Of a stretch of 64,000 nt of DNA, positions 11,859 to 24,099 are shown one piece after another. A program made the translations under genes and the position numbers. Every line of letters begins with the position of its first letter. The first letter of the stretch is position 1. The notes under the pieces are model-generated. The model was not told where the DNA came from. It made no database searches and worked only from the letters and a program-made list of their open reading frames with translations. Origin of the DNA: Prochilodus magdalenae (lineage: Eukaryota; Chordata; Actinopteri; Characiformes; Prochilodontidae); NCBI GenBank assembly GCA_024036415.1, contig JAMWET010000516.1, positions 1 to 64,000 of the forward strand, in the 5' to 3' direction.

Positions 11859-12115
11859 ATGTAATAATAGAATGGAAAAATGGAGCCATATAGACATCAG
11901 ATGCTGGATTTGCTCCACTGCAGTTCTATAATTTACTTAAAAGCAGTTTCTTTGAGCGGATACTTATATATACACATATGCACAAAACAAACACAGCACA
12001 AAAATGAGGAAATTTGTGTTTGGTAGATTATTTCTTTGTTGTAACAATGCTTCTTGGCAATTAATCTTATACCGTTGGAAAGCCTGTAAATTTCTCTTTA
12101 ATTTTACCCCATGAA

Positions 12116-12800
12116 AAATTTGCCAAATCCTCTCTGCCAATGCCAAACAGCCTATTCTGGCATTGAATCATTTGGTGTTTGGTCGACTGGATGACTGAAG
12201 TTTGAAGAAACAAGACATATTATCAATTTAACAATTAATTCATTTAACAAACAGGAGCCTCAGTAGCATGTGGAAGAACCATACACAGCCACAACAGCCT
12301 TGCACCTCCTCCTAATGCTGGTCACCAGCTTGGTCACACAATGCTGTGGGACGGCATCCCGTTCTTTAACCAGCATTCGTCACAAGTCCGCCAATGTGGT
12401 TGTGATGATAGAGTCCCAGAAAGTGGAGATATCTGATTGCCACTGGTTGCAAAATTTTATCTCAATATCTCTCTGCATTGAGATTGCCTCCAATGATGGC
12501 GGACCTTGTTTTTCCAGTGAGGGAGATGCCACCCCAATACCATCACACTGCCTCCATCAAAAGATGTTACTGTATTGGTGCAGCAATCAGCACAGCGTTC
12601 TCCACTTCTTCTCCACACTTTGACACTACAAACCAACTGCAGAATCTGGACTCATCCCTAAACATAACGTTCCTCCATATTTTCAGATTCCAGGGCACAT
12701 GTTGCCAATGCTAAGGCACCTGACTGGCAGCATTACCAGAAGCTCAAAACAAGTATCAAGCAAAATAAGATGTTTGACATTGGCAGAGAAGTTTTGGTAA
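12116..12800 (-). mobile_element. Tc1-like transposon remnant
   Basis: On the minus strand the translated relic carries the catalytic and C-terminal region of a Tc1/mariner transposase: a GGSVMVLGWHLPHWK-like block near 12525-12560, an IPQHCVTKLVTSMRR-like block near 12300-12350 and the C-terminal VAVYGSS near 12270. Short imperfect inverted termini are visible: GCCAAATCCTCTCTGCCAATG at about 12125-12146 against CATTGGCAGAGAAGTTTTGG at about 12777-12796. The N-terminal half is deleted and frames are broken, so it is dead. It belongs to a different Tc1 family from the palindrome copies. Confidence 0.7.
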
Positions 12801-12807
12801 TCCTTAC

Positions 12808-13195
12808 TATATATGTATATGTGTGTGTGTGTGTGTATTAGGTCAACTACTAGAACAAGAATTACATACACTACTATTTGAACTAGCTAAAATACTACTA
12901 GAAAAAGAACTAGATATGCTGCTATTAGACATATAACTAGTTCTAGGTAAACTATTATTACAGCAGGAACTAGATATAAACTAGAACTAATTAGAATACT
13001 ATTAGATAAAATAACTATATTTATATATTTACTACTACTAGAACATGGTAAACTACTGCCATAACTGTAACTAGGAAACTACTGCTAGAACTATGTAAAT
13101 TGCTATAACAAGGTAAACTGCTAGAACTAGAAAAAGATAACTGTCTAAACAAGGTAAGCTATGGCTATAACATATGTTATGGTAAACTACTGCCA
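12808..13195. repeat. TG microsatellite and ACTAGAAC-type degenerate tandem repeat
   Basis: A (TG)n run at about 12818-12836 is followed by about 350 bp built from variants of AACTACTAGAACTAG and GGTAAACTACTGC. No coding signal. Confidence 0.6.
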
Positions 13196-13199
13196 TCAC

Positions 13200-13975
13200 A
13201 ATGAAAGAAAATATTTGCCCCCTAACAATTTAAAATTGATTCCCACTGGCTAAAAATTATATTTACACTTAATTGTATTGTACTTATTTATAATTGTACT
13301 TATTTGTAAAAATATCATGTAAAATCCGAAAATGCAATCACAATTCCAAATGTCAAATCTAAAAAAAATGATATTTGCTCCTAATAATAAAATAAATTAA
13401 GTTGAGTCCAAACATGCCTTCCAAATTTCAAAGAAATTGATATATTTAGGTACCTTGGGCAATCTTTGAATCCAAGATTATGATCCCAGATTTCAAAAAC
13501 ATGTATATTTGCTCCTTAACATTCCCTTTTATTAATCCTGCATCCAGGTTTGTGATTTCAATTTCTAAAACATATTTAGCCCCCACCACAGGAAAATGCG
13601 CTTAATTCCAAAAATGCAATCTTAATTAAAAAAACTTTATATTTTTAGGTACTTGACCTTTTTCCAAATAATGAATATTTAAATACAATCTTATAATCTC
13701 AGTTTTTAATATTATGTACATTTGTGTCAAACTTTTCCTGTTGTTAATCCTCAAAGTTTATCTTAAGATCTACTGAAGCTCTAAGACTTGTAGCTCCTCA
13801 ACCTTTCACCCAACAATCACCACATCAGCACAGGGCAGCCATGGATGCATTTACCTCAAGCCCCTCATGTATTTTTGATGTCAGGTGGTCAGAACCACTG
13901 TTTTGGAAGATAATCCTCCCAGAAAGTTGGACCTCAGTGACAATGACCTGCAGAATTCAGGAGTGGAGTAAAAAT
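13200..13975 (+). repeat. NLR-LRR satellite unit, plus orientation
   Basis: One unit of the repeat family that fills 13975-23640, but in opposite orientation. Order on the plus strand: AT-rich part with TTTGCTCCTAA words, the block ATCTTAAGATCTACTGAAGC near 13760, the CAACAATCACCACA block near 13813, then the LRR-exon relic at about 13912-13974 (PRKLDLSDNDLQNSGV in one frame). Confidence 0.75.
13905..13974 (+). pseudogene. NLR-type LRR exon relic inside satellite unit
   Basis: GTTGGACCTCAGTGACAATG followed by ACCTGCAGAATTCAGGAGTG translates as LDLSDNDLQNSGV, the consensus LxLxxNxLxxxGV of fish NLRC3-like LRR exons. It is the only copy of this array on the plus strand. Too short and decayed to be functional. 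Confidence 0.75.
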
Positions 13976-14619
13976 AGGGGCAATCATCATTTATTTGAAC
14001 TTGGGATTGCAGTTTTGGTAGTAAACTAAATGATTAGTGGGCAAATATTCTTTTTAATTGGGATGGCATTTTTGGAATTAAGCTCAATATATTAATTGAT
14101 TTCCATTAATAATTAGTGGCAAACATAATTTCTTTGGAATTAACATTGATGTTTTAGAATAAGATCATTATTGTTGTTTTACATTATTAGGGGGGAAATA
14201 TTTTCTTTAAATTGGGGTGGCATTTTTGGAATTAAAGTAATTATTTTACGATATTTGTTGTAATAATTGGGAGCAAATATTATTTCATTGGAATTAAGAT
14301 TGCAGTTTTGGAATTAAGCTTAAATTATTTTTTATTGTTCTGATAAATAAGAGCAAACATCACTTCCATGGAATTGGGATTGACAAGGGAGTTTGGAATT
14401 TGAGGATTTTTTTGGGACATTCCTAATAAAAAATTCTTGCTCCTAACCATCTGAAATTTTGTATTTTTAAAAGGTCTTTTTTCTAATTTTATACAAAGTC
14501 TGTCTGCATAAAAAGAACATGAGAGATCTTGCAGTAAAGTCTGCTGTATGTAGTTCTTAATGACTTGAGAATCTCCGGTTCCATTGTGATCTCATCAGTA
14601 CACAAAGATGGGCTCCTAC

Positions 14620-14700
14620 TCTGAATCCTGCAGGTCATTGTTACTGAAGTCCAATTATGTCTGGGAAGATTAGCTTCCAAATCAGTGGTTCTGATCACCT
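14620..14700 (-). pseudogene. NLR-type LRR exon relic (example unit)
   Basis: The reverse strand reads ATTGGACTTCAGTAACAATG ACCTGCAGGATTC, i.e. LDFSNNDLQDS, preceded by a block resembling the usual N(S/P)S(L/Q)KE lead-in of NLR LRR exons. No splice-competent full exon is left. Confidence 0.7.
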
Positions 14701-15385
14701 GACACCAACAATATCAAAAACACAGGTGGTGACTGGGGAAAGTGCATCCCTGGCTGTCCTGTGTCAGTGTGGTGATTCTAGGGTTAAATCTAGCTCATTT
14801 TTAAAAAATAATTAGGGGTAAATATAATTTTTAGGCATTGGGACTACACTTTTAGAATCAAGCTCATTAATGTTTTTTTTTTATTAAGGACGAATATAAT
14901 TTGTTTTGAAAATTTAAATGGCTTTTTGGAATTAAGCTTAATTTATATTTTATATTATATTTTTGTAATAATTAGGGGCAATCATCATGAATTTTTGGAA
15001 TTCAGCTTGTTTTAAATAAGTAGGAGTAAATATAATTTTAGGCATTGGGACTACACCTTTGGAATTATGCTAATTAATGTTTTAATGTATCAGGGGCAAT
15101 TATAATTTTTATGAATTGGGATGGCATTTTTGGAATTAAGATCAATTTTTAACATTTTTTGTAATAATTAGAGACAAACAACATTTCCTTGGAATAGAGA
15201 TTGACCAGGGACTTTGGAATTTAAGGATATTTTCCTAACCAAAGATCTTTGTTGCTAACCTGGAATCTTAATCTGGAATTTTGATTTTCACATAGAATTT
15301 TCCCATAATATTATACAAAGCCAGTCGGCAGAAAAAGAACACAAGATAACTTGAGAAACTCTAGTTCAGAGCGTGATCCCTGCCG

Positions 15386-15409
15386 CAAAAAAAAAAAAAA
15401 AAAAAAAAA
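15386..15409. repeat. Poly-A run
   Basis: Twenty-four uninterrupted A residues beside an LRR relic; other units have AT-rich or AAATAAATAC-like sequence at this place (18655-18675), so the run is a local expansion. Confidence 0.9.
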
Positions 15410-16044
15410 CGTGCTTCACTCCTGAATCCTTCACGTCATTGTTACTGAGGTGCAGTTCTTTCTGGGTAGGATTTATATAGTTTGAAAACTAATCCAAGTT
15501 TTTCCACATGTGTTTTTCCCTAATATTCCATAATATCAGTCTGCTGACAGACAACACAACAGATTGTGCAGTATTGTTAATTAAGTTTGTAAAAAAAAAA
15601 ATTGTAATCAGGCTACACAATGTGTTGCTTATATTAGTTGAGGATGTACGGGCCTTAGATCTTTGGGAAATATTAGGATAAACTTTAAGGATTAATAATA
15701 GGAATAAGTTTGGAGGCTAATGTACATTTTATTAAAAAATCAAGCTCATTCGTGTTTTTTTAATTATGATGGGGAAATATAATATTATGTGGAAATTGAG
15801 ATTTCCACTCATTAATGTTTTTAATAAGGGCCAAATATTTTTTTTGCTGGTTTGGCATTTTTGGAATTAAGCTAAAATTTGAAATATATTTTTTTGTAAT
15901 AATAGGAGCAAAATGTATTTCTTTGGAATTTGTATTGCAGCTTTGGAATTCAGCTCATTAATGTGGTTTTAAATTATTAGGGGTTCAAATATCATTTTGA
16001 ATAGGAATTAGGATGGCATTATTGGAATTAAGCTACTTTGAAAT

Positions 16045-16835
16045 TTATAACATAACCACTGGGCTCTGTGGGGTCTGAGGATATGTTGACTGCTTGTGGT
16101 AGATGTCCTGTATGGGTGGGAGGGTAGTTGCAATGATGCGCTGTGCAGTCTTTACCACTCTCTGTAGGGCCTTGTGCTCAGCAGAGGTGGCAATACCATA
16201 CCACATAGTGATGCAGCTTGTCAGGATGCTCTCTATAGCAGATCTATAGAAGTTGCAGAGGAGTTGCTGTGGCAGGTTAACTCTCCTCAGCCTTTGTAGA
16301 AAGTGGAGGCATTGTTGGGCCTTTCTGACAATGTGTGAGGTGTTGATCGTCCATGTAAGATCCTTGGCTAAGTAGACACCAAGGAACTTGAAGCTGCTCA
16401 CTCTGTCCACCAATGTGCCTCCACTGTACAGTGGTGCGTGCGTTCTTCGCCCCCCCCTGAAGTCAATGATCAGCTCTTTGGTTTTGCTGATATTGAGGGA
16501 GAGGTTGTCGGTGGCACACCACTCTGTGAGGAGCTTGACCTCCTCTCACCCTCGTCATCTTTGGTGATGTTGCCGATTATTGTTGTGTCATCGGCAAACG
16601 TGATGATGGTGTTGGAATTGTGGGTTGCGATGCAGTCATGGGTGTACATAGTGTACAACAATTCGGAAAGAGCTATGCCTTGGGGACATCCCGTGCTGAG
16701 TGTGAGGGCGGGTGAGGTGTGTTCACCCATCCTAACACACTGTGGTCTGCAGGTGAGAAAGTCCATGATCCAGCTGCACAATGTGTTGCTTATTCCCAGC
16801 ATTGTTGGGTATAAGGTTGAGGAGGTATAGCCCTT
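16045..16835 (-). mobile_element. LINE reverse-transcriptase fragment (Rex1/L2-like)
   Basis: Two minus-strand frames joined by a frameshift near 16480-16530 encode the middle and C-terminal part of a non-LTR reverse transcriptase. Visible are a GCPQG-like palm motif, FADDTTIIGNI (the catalytic YADD box, here FADD) at about 16566-16600, then SSFKFLGVYLAKDLTW, YRSAIESILTSCITMWYG and ALQRVVKTAQRI. The N-terminal endonuclease and the 3' tail are missing. It interrupts the LRR satellite: array sequence resumes on either side (TTTGGAATTAAGC before, CCCTTAGAGCTTTGAGAG after). Inactive. Confidence 0.85.
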
Positions 16836-18879
16836 AGAGCTTTGAGAGATCTTAGGATAAACTTTAAGGAATAATAATAGGAAAAAGTGTGGAGGCAAAT
16901 GTACATTTTATTTAAAAATGTAGCTCATTCATGTTTTCTTAAAATCATTAGGGGGAACTATAATATGATTTGGAAATTGGGATTACATTTTTGGAATTAA
17001 GATCATTATTGTTTTTTATTATTAGAAGGCAAATACGTTTTAACTGGGTTGGCATTTTTGGAATTAAGATAAATATTTAAATTTATCTTATTTCTATTTA
17101 TTTATTTGCAATAATTAGCAAAATGTGTTTCTTTGGAATTTGTATTGCAGTTTAGGAATTAAGATCATTAATGTTTCAAATTATTAGGGGGTAAATATAA
17201 TTTTTATGAACTGGGTTGGCATTTTTAGAATTAAGCTCCATTTTAAACATATTTATGTAATAATTAGGGGCAACCATCATTTTTTTCCAATTGGGAATGA
17301 CTAGGAACTTTGGAATTTTAGGTATTTTTTTGATAGATTCCTAATCAAAGATCTTTGCTCCTAATCTTCTGGGATTTTGATTTTCACATGTCTTCTTCCC
17401 AATATTATACAAAGGCAGTCTGCAGACAAAGAACATAAGACATCATGCAATATAGCCAGCTGAGCACATAGTTCTTAATGACTTGAGAATCTTTAGTTCA
17501 TAGTGTGATTTCATCAGTACAGCAAAGACGGGTTCCACTCCTGAATCCCGCAGGTCCTTGTTACTGAGGTCCAATTCTTTCTGGGAGGTTCAACCGTTTA
17601 ATCAGTGGTTCTGTCCACCTGACATCAGCAATAGGTATTGACCAAGATCCAGATATTTCTGGGGGGATTAGCTTTCAAATCAGTGGTTCTGACTATCCAC
17701 CACCAACAACTGGGATTGACTAGTGACTTTAGAATTTGAGGATTTTTTTTGGTACATTTCTAATCATAGATTTTGGTCTCCACTCTAATATCCTGCAGGT
17801 CATTTTTACTGAGGTCCCATTCTTTCTGGGAGGATTAGCTTCCAAATCAGTGTTTCTGAACACTTGACACCAACAGCATCAAATATACATGAGGGGCTTG
17901 TGGCAAGTGCATTGCTGGCTGTTCTGTTCTGGTGTGGTGATTTGAAATTTGAGAATTGTTTTGATACTTTCCTAATCAAAGATCTTTGTTCCTAACCTTC
18001 TGGGATTTTGATTTTCACAGGTCTTCCCAACATTACACAAAGGCAGTCTAAGTGATCGTGCAGTATAGTCATCTGCAAATGTAGTTCTTGATGACATCAG
18101 TATCTACAGTTCACAGTGTGATGTCATTAGTACAGCAAAGACAGGCTCCACTCATGAATCCTGCAGGTCATTGTTACTGAGTTCCAGTTTTTTCCAGTAA
18201 GATTTATCTAGTTTTAAAATGAATCCATGATTTTCCACATGTTTTTCCCTATAACTCTCCAACATGAGTCTGCAGAAAGATAACACAACAGATTGTGTTT
18301 TTTAGAATTGAGATGGCATGTTGAGAATTATGCAAGTTTTTATGTTAAATACTATGTTAAATAGGTAAAATATTTTTGTAATAATTAGGGACAAACATTA
18401 TTTTCTTTGGAATTGAGATTGACCAGGGACTTTGTAATTTAAGGATTTTTTTGGCCCATTGCTAATCAAAGATCTTTTTTCCTAACCTGGAGTCCTAATC
18501 TGGAATTTTGATTTTCACAGGTTTTTTTTTTCATAATATTATACAAAGCCAGTCTGCAGAAAAAGAACAAAAGCGGTCATGCAATATAGTCAGCAGAGTA
18601 TATAGTTTTCGATGACTTGAGAATCTCTAGTTCAGAGTGTGATCTCATCAGCAAAAAATAAATACATAAATAAAATACGAGCTTCACTCCTGAATCCTTC
18701 TTGTCATTGTTACTGAGGTCCAGTTCAGTTATGAAAACGGATAAGTTTGACAGAGCTCCAAACCTCTTCAGTGGTTTTCTTCTGCAGTGCTCAATTTATT
18801 TAGATAATTCTCCCCACTGCTCTGATGTCCATCATATCTGGGTTTGCCACCAATCACGTAAAATATGGAATCATCCTGT

Positions 18880-19075
18880 ATTTGGCAATTAAATGTTGGA
18901 TTAATACGGGACGCGATTTGTTCCGTATCTCTGTAAATGTCCAATATACACGTCTGTCACACATACATGAATGATCACAATCTTCACCACCCTGTGCCCC
19001 CCTCCTGGACTCAGCTCTGTAACTGTCCATAACACGTGTGTCACACATACATGCATGATCTCAATCTCAGTCTCT
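18880..19075. repeat. Two-unit direct repeat within the satellite
   Basis: GTCACACATACATGAATGATC near 18957 and GTCACACATACATGCATGATC near 19031 lie in about 75-bp repeats. The GCATGATCTCAATCTC part recurs at 22793 next to another array unit. Confidence 0.6.
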
Positions 19076-19725
19076 CCCACAGTGTGATCTCATCAGTAGA
19101 GCAAAGATGGACTCCACTCCTGAATCCTGCTGGTCATTGTTACTGAGGTCCAATTCTTCCTGGGAGGATTAGCTTCCAAATCAGTGTTTCTGAACCCCTG
19201 ACACCAACAACACTGGGGCTTTAGGCGAGTGCATCACTGGCTGTCCTAGACTTTTGGAATCAACCTCATTAATGTTTTTAAATTATTAAGCGCAAATATA
19301 ATTTGTTTTGGAAATTGGGATGGCTTTCTGGAATTAAGCTCAATTTTCATATTATATTTTGTAGGGGCAATCATCATTTATTTGGAGTTGATATTGCAGT
19401 TTTGGAATTAAGATCATTAATTTTGTTTAAAATGATTTGGGGCAAATATCATGGATTTTTAGAATTCAGCTTGTTTTAAATAGGGGTAGGGGTAAATATC
19501 ATTTTTAAGCATTGGGACTATTTTTTTTTAATTCTGCTCATTAATGTTTTAATGTATCAGGGGCAAATATAATTTTTATGAACTGGGATGACATTTTCAG
19601 AATTAGGCTCAATTTTTTACATATTTGTGTAATAATTATTTACAAACGTCATTTCCTTGGAATTGAGATTGACCAGGGATTTTGGAATTTAAGGATATTT
19701 TTTGGTACATTCCTAATCAAAGATC

Positions 19726-21003
19726 AATCAATCAATCAATCAATATTTATTTATATAGCGCTTTTTACAACCAACGTTGTCTCAAAGCAGCTTCACAAAA
19801 AATCAATTTGTCATACAAAGAAAAGAACCACAAGGTTAATGTACAGACATGTGAGGGTGGAAAAACCGGGTCCGAGCCCCCCCTTGAGCAAGCCAGAAGC
19901 TAAGGCAACAGTGGCGTGGAAAAAACTCCCTTGGGTTAAGGAAGAGAACCTCGAGATGGGGACCAGGCTCAAGGGCGGAACCCAACCTCCTCAGGTCAAC
20001 CCGGATGAGAAGAGAGAGACAGACAGAATTAACATAGAGGAACATCTAATAGATCCCAGTCTGATTAGATCCAGTCTGATTAGTCCAGGATGGCAGCGTC
20101 AAACTGTGAGTTGGAGTCGACCATAATAAGCATGGCCAGATGCTGGTCAGTGCAAGGTTGTGGTCATGCCGGGTGATGAAACAGGACAGGAGACACACAG
20201 TGGCGCTGATGCTCAGGTGCCTCTATCCACTCTGGGGGTTCTGATGTGATCACGTCAATCCAGTGCTTAACAAAGAAGAGGAAAGAAAGAGAGAAAGAAG
20301 GATAGAGATAGAGAAAATAAGAGAGAAAGAGATGGAGACAGACACTGATTAGGAGGATTAAGGATTAAGAGGTAGATATTGTAATTTGTTGAATTGAGAG
20401 TGTGTAGTCCTGAGAGTCCTGTAGAGGATTCCTCTGTGCTGGTAGCCCCTCAGTGTGATCCATCAGGAATGATCCGCTCATAGAGGAGACAGACAAGAGG
20501 GAGAAGTTTGGGTATTGGTCCATTTAAGGAGAAATGTAAATTAAAGCGGTAAACAGATGTTATCAGCTGAATGCTTGTGCAAACAAGTAAGTTTTGAGTC
20601 TAGTTTTAAATGTAGAGAGTGTGTCTGATTCCCGCATGGATAAAGGGAGAAGATTCCATAGTTTCGGGGCTACGCAAGAAAAGGCTCGACCACCTGCTAT
20701 GGTTCTTCTGAACCTAGGTACTGTCAGCAGGCCGCTATTTTGTGAGCGGAGTGCACGCGCAGGTTCGTATGAGTGAAGTAGTTCACTGAGATACTGAGGG
20801 GCCAGACCGTTCACTGATTTGTACTCCACACGAAATTTAACAGGTAGCCAGTGTAGTGAGGACAGTATCGGGAAATGTGATTGTATTTTTTAGTTCTAGT
20901 ATGGACTCTAGCAGCTGCGTTCTGAACGAGTTGAAGCTTCTGAAGAGCCTTATTTGTGCATCCGGCTAAGAGTGTGTTGCAATAATCCAGCCTAGAAGTT
21001 ATG
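19726..21003 (-). mobile_element. 5'-truncated LINE with ATTG-type tail and visible target duplication
   Basis: Minus strand. The 3' end is the (TTGA)n tail at 19726-19743, preceded by a 3'UTR with a polypurine stretch (20280-20345 on the plus strand). The C-terminal ORF2 frame at 20563-20829 includes [35 protein letters not shown] and TFKTRLKTYLF, typical of the LINE family also seen at 21655 and 63496. The element splits a satellite block: CTAATCAAAGATC before and AAGATCTTTGTTTCTAAC after, giving an AAGATC duplication. Dead on arrival because 5'-truncated. Confidence 0.85.
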
Positions 21004-21568
21004 AAGATCTTTGTTTCTAACTTGAAATCCTAATCTGGAATTTTGATTTTCACAGTTTTTTTCCATATTATACAAAGCCAGTCTGCAGAAAAAGAAACCA
21101 AGAGGTCATGAAATATTTTCAGCTGAGTATGTAGTTCTTGATGACTTCAGAAACCCCAGTTCACAGTGTGATCTCATCAGCAAAACAAATACAGGCGTCA
21201 CTCCTGAATCTAGCAGGATATTGTCACTGAGGTCCAGTTCTTTCTGGTAGGATTCATCTAGTTTACTCATCTAGTTAACTAATCCAGGTTTTTCGACGTG
21301 TGTTCTTCCTTATGATTCTCCAACATGAGTCACGCAACAGATTATGCCTAATTGTCAACTGAGTTTGAAAAAAATGTTGAGGAGCTACAGGCCTTAGAGG
21401 TTCAAGAGTTTTTTTTTCTTAAATCCTTAAAGGATTAATAATAAGGAAAGTTTGGAAGGAAATGTGGATTAATTAATTTGGAATTAAGATTGCATGTTTG
21501 GAATTAAGTGAATTTTCATGTTGTGGGTGTAAAATATGTTTTTAAGAAACTGAAATCACAAACCTGGA

Positions 21569-21598
21569 TCCAAAATAATAATAATAATAATAATAAAA
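21569..21598. repeat. AAT microsatellite
   Basis: About nine AAT/ATA units in the satellite array. Confidence 0.9.
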
Positions 21599-21649
21599 TA
21601 TACATGTTTTTGTAAACTGCGATCATAATCTTGGATTCAAAGATTGCCA

Positions 21650-22789
21650 ACTTCACAAACTTCACTTAGTCCAAAACACTGCAGCTAGAGTCCTTACAAG
21701 AACTAGAAAGTTTGATCATATCAGCCCAGTCTTATCTAACTTACACTGGTTACCAGTTAAATTCCACATTGAGTATAAAATTCTTCTCCTGACTTATAAA
21801 GCTCTAAACAGCCTCACTCTTATTTACCTTACTGAACTTATCTCGTACTATAAGCCATCACTTGACCTTAGCTCTCGAAGTGCAGGTTCTCTATTAGTGC
21901 CTAGAATTAACAAAGTTACATCAGGGGGCAGAGCCTTTTCGTACAAGGCCCCCCAGCTTTGGAATAACCTACCAGTCAGTGTTCGGGACTCAATATTTAA
22001 ATCCAGGCTTAAAACCTACCTGTTTAGTCAAGCTTTTGGTAATTAGTCTTTTCTTTCTGATAGTTAGAAAAGGGGTCTAGGGGTCCACTGACAGAGAGTG
22101 TTTGGTAAACTGGGAATGTTGGTGCTGTCGTCCCGCTGCTCTTTGTGTTCACTCAGGTTTGTTGACGGTGGAGCAGAGGGGCGCTGACTTCTCAGGGATC
22201 CCTCATGTCTGTGTGACCTTCTATCTCTGCCTTTTTAGTTATGCTGTAATAGCCAGGCCTGCCGGAGTCACTGCTGCACTCTGTTAACACAATACAGTGT
22301 GTTCAGGTATTCTTTCAGAGCTAAAGGGTCTGTCTGTTCTCTTTTTCGGAGCTGAATTGCTGCCCATCCTGTGTGGCCTGATGCTGTTGCTATATCTGCC
22401 CTGACTGGGAGCCACTGATGCCTTTAATTATCACGGGGCTCCTGGCTGACCTGCACTGTGGAAGCTTGGCCTGCGTCCTGCTGACCCATCTTATGACCCA
22501 CCAACATAATTACAGACTAATCAGACATTATACTCTCCTTTCTTGTGCTGTTTTGTATCTGATGTTGACACGAGGAGGACAGGTTCCCCCTTTGAGTCTT
22601 GGTTCCTCTCGAGGTTTCTTCCTTCCTAACTAAGGGAGTTTTTACTTGCCACTGTCGCCCTCGGCTTGCTCATTGAGGGCTCGAACACCAGATTCTTTGT
22701 AAAGATTCTTTGTAAAGCTGCTCTGTGACAACTTCTGTTGTAAAAGGTGCTATAGAAATAAAGATTGATTGATTGATTGATTGATTGAT
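21650..22789 (+). mobile_element. 5'-truncated LINE (same family as 19726-21003)
   Basis: Begins in the RT C-terminal part: the plus strand reads [54 protein letters not shown] and SRLKTYLFSQAFGN, followed by a stop at about 22046 and a 740-bp 3'UTR ending TAGAAATAAAGATTGATTGA with a (TTGA)n tail (about 22762-22788). The coding part is open from about 21655 to 22046. It sits in the LRR satellite in opposite orientation to the previous copy. Confidence 0.85.
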
Positions 22790-22839
22790 ACACGCATGAT
22801 CTCAATCTCTCCCACAGTGTGATCTCATGAGTACAGCAA

Positions 22840-23640
22840 AGATGCGCTCCGCTCCTGAATCCTGCAGGTCATTGTTACTAAGGTAAAATTCTTTCTGGGA
22901 GGATAAGCCTCCAAATCAGTGTTTCTGAACACCTGACACCAACAGCATCAAAAATACATGAGGAGCTTGAGGTAAGTGCTTTGCTGGCTGTCCTGTGCTG
23001 GTGTGGTGATTGTTGGGTGAAAGGTTGAGGAGCTACAGGTCTTAAAGCTTCGGTAGATCTTAAGATAAACTTTAAGGATTAATAACAGGAAAAGTTTGAA
23101 GGCAAATTTACATTTTATAAAAAAATAAAATTATAATCTTGAATTTAAATATTCATTATTTGAAGTTCAGTTCAGGTACCTACAATATATACTTGTTTTT
23201 TAAATAAGAATGCATGAGGATTAGCCTTCATATCAGTGGTTTTGACCACCTGACAGCAACAACACCAAAAACATATGAGGGGCTTGAGGCGAGTGCATCC
23301 CTGGCTGTCCTGTGCCACTGTGGTGATTCGGTGGAGGCGCTACAGGCCTTAGAGCTTCAGGAGATCATTATTATTAGGGGCAAAATATCATGTTTAGGCA
23401 TTGGGACTAGACTTTTGGAATCAATGTCATTAATGTTTTTTAAATTATTAAGGGTAAATATAATTTGTTTTGGAAATTTATATTATATTTTCATAATACT
23501 TGTAATACATTCCTAATCAAAGATCAAAACAAAGATCTTAATCTGGAATTTTCAGCAAAACAAATACAGGCTTCACTCCTGAATCCTGCAGGTCATTGTT
23601 ACTGAGATGCCATTCTTTCTTTTAGGATTTATCTGGTTTC
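22840..23640 (-). repeat. Distal satellite units with LRR relics
   Basis: LRR relics near 22857 and 23580. The stretch 22984-23170 (GTGGTGATTGTTGGGTGAAAG onward) is a close reverse complement of 13640-13830, proving the orientation switch inside the array. Confidence 0.7.
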
Positions 23641-23689
23641 AAAAGGAATCCAATTTATTCCACATGCGTTTTCCCCTAATATTCCCACA

Positions 23690-24014
23690 ATATCAGGAAC
23701 AGAAATAAAGAACAGGAAACGTGGCCCCTGAAATTTAGACAGGAACTCCCAACTTATACTTTCTATACAATGCAAAAATGGGTATCCCAGATACATCATT
23801 CACTCTCTGTCACCCTCTCTCTCTCTCTCTCTCTCTCTCAAACTTTATTTTGATTCTCTGGTTAACTCCTCTCGTTTATTCCCTTTGGTACCTCTTCCTG
23901 GTCTGATTGTCTGCTTGGTTTGGCCCTCTGGTTGTTTCCCTGTGCTTGTTATGGCTGATTTTTGGTAGAAACCTATTTAATAAACTGTGTCTTGCTTTTA
24001 GCTCAGCACGTCAC
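23690..24014 (+). mobile_element. LTR-like fragment with CT microsatellite
   Basis: (CT)n at about 23813-23839, then a pyrimidine-rich stretch, AATAAACTGTGTCTTGC at about 23979 and a terminus GCTCAGCACGTCACA. This resembles the R-U5 end of a fish Gypsy LTR; the 5' part is not identifiable. Confidence 0.3.
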
Positions 24015-24099
24015 AATCTGTTTGCCCACTGGCACAAACATCTCATCGTTATTTTTCTGAAAGCCTGTTTAGGAGTCCTGTCACTGCACCCCAAAAACA

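Larger units (their letters stand above)
13976..23640 (-). repeat. Array of NLR-LRR-derived satellite units, minus orientation
   Basis: About 10 kb of degenerate repeats. Recurrent blocks on the plus strand are: TTTTTGGAATTAAGCTC, ATTATTAGGGGCAAATAT, CTAATCAAAGATCTTTG, a block with AGTGTGATCTCATCAG, and an LRR-exon relic that reads on the minus strand. LRR relics start near 14623, 15423, 17542, 17787, 18157, 18691, 19122, 21207, 22857 and 23580. Two variants occur: one continuing into GGGAGGATTAGCTTCC and a CACCTGACACCAACA tail, the other into AGGATTTATCTAGTTT and CCACATGTGTTTTTCC. Spacing is irregular (about 245-2100 bp) because of LINE insertions and deletions. No unit is open for more than one LRR. 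Confidence 0.8.

Noticed and set aside
19578..20126. 182-codon ORF in the satellite/LINE region
   Set aside because: It crosses from satellite repeat into the 3'UTR of a minus-strand LINE; the frame has no motif and is antisense to the element.
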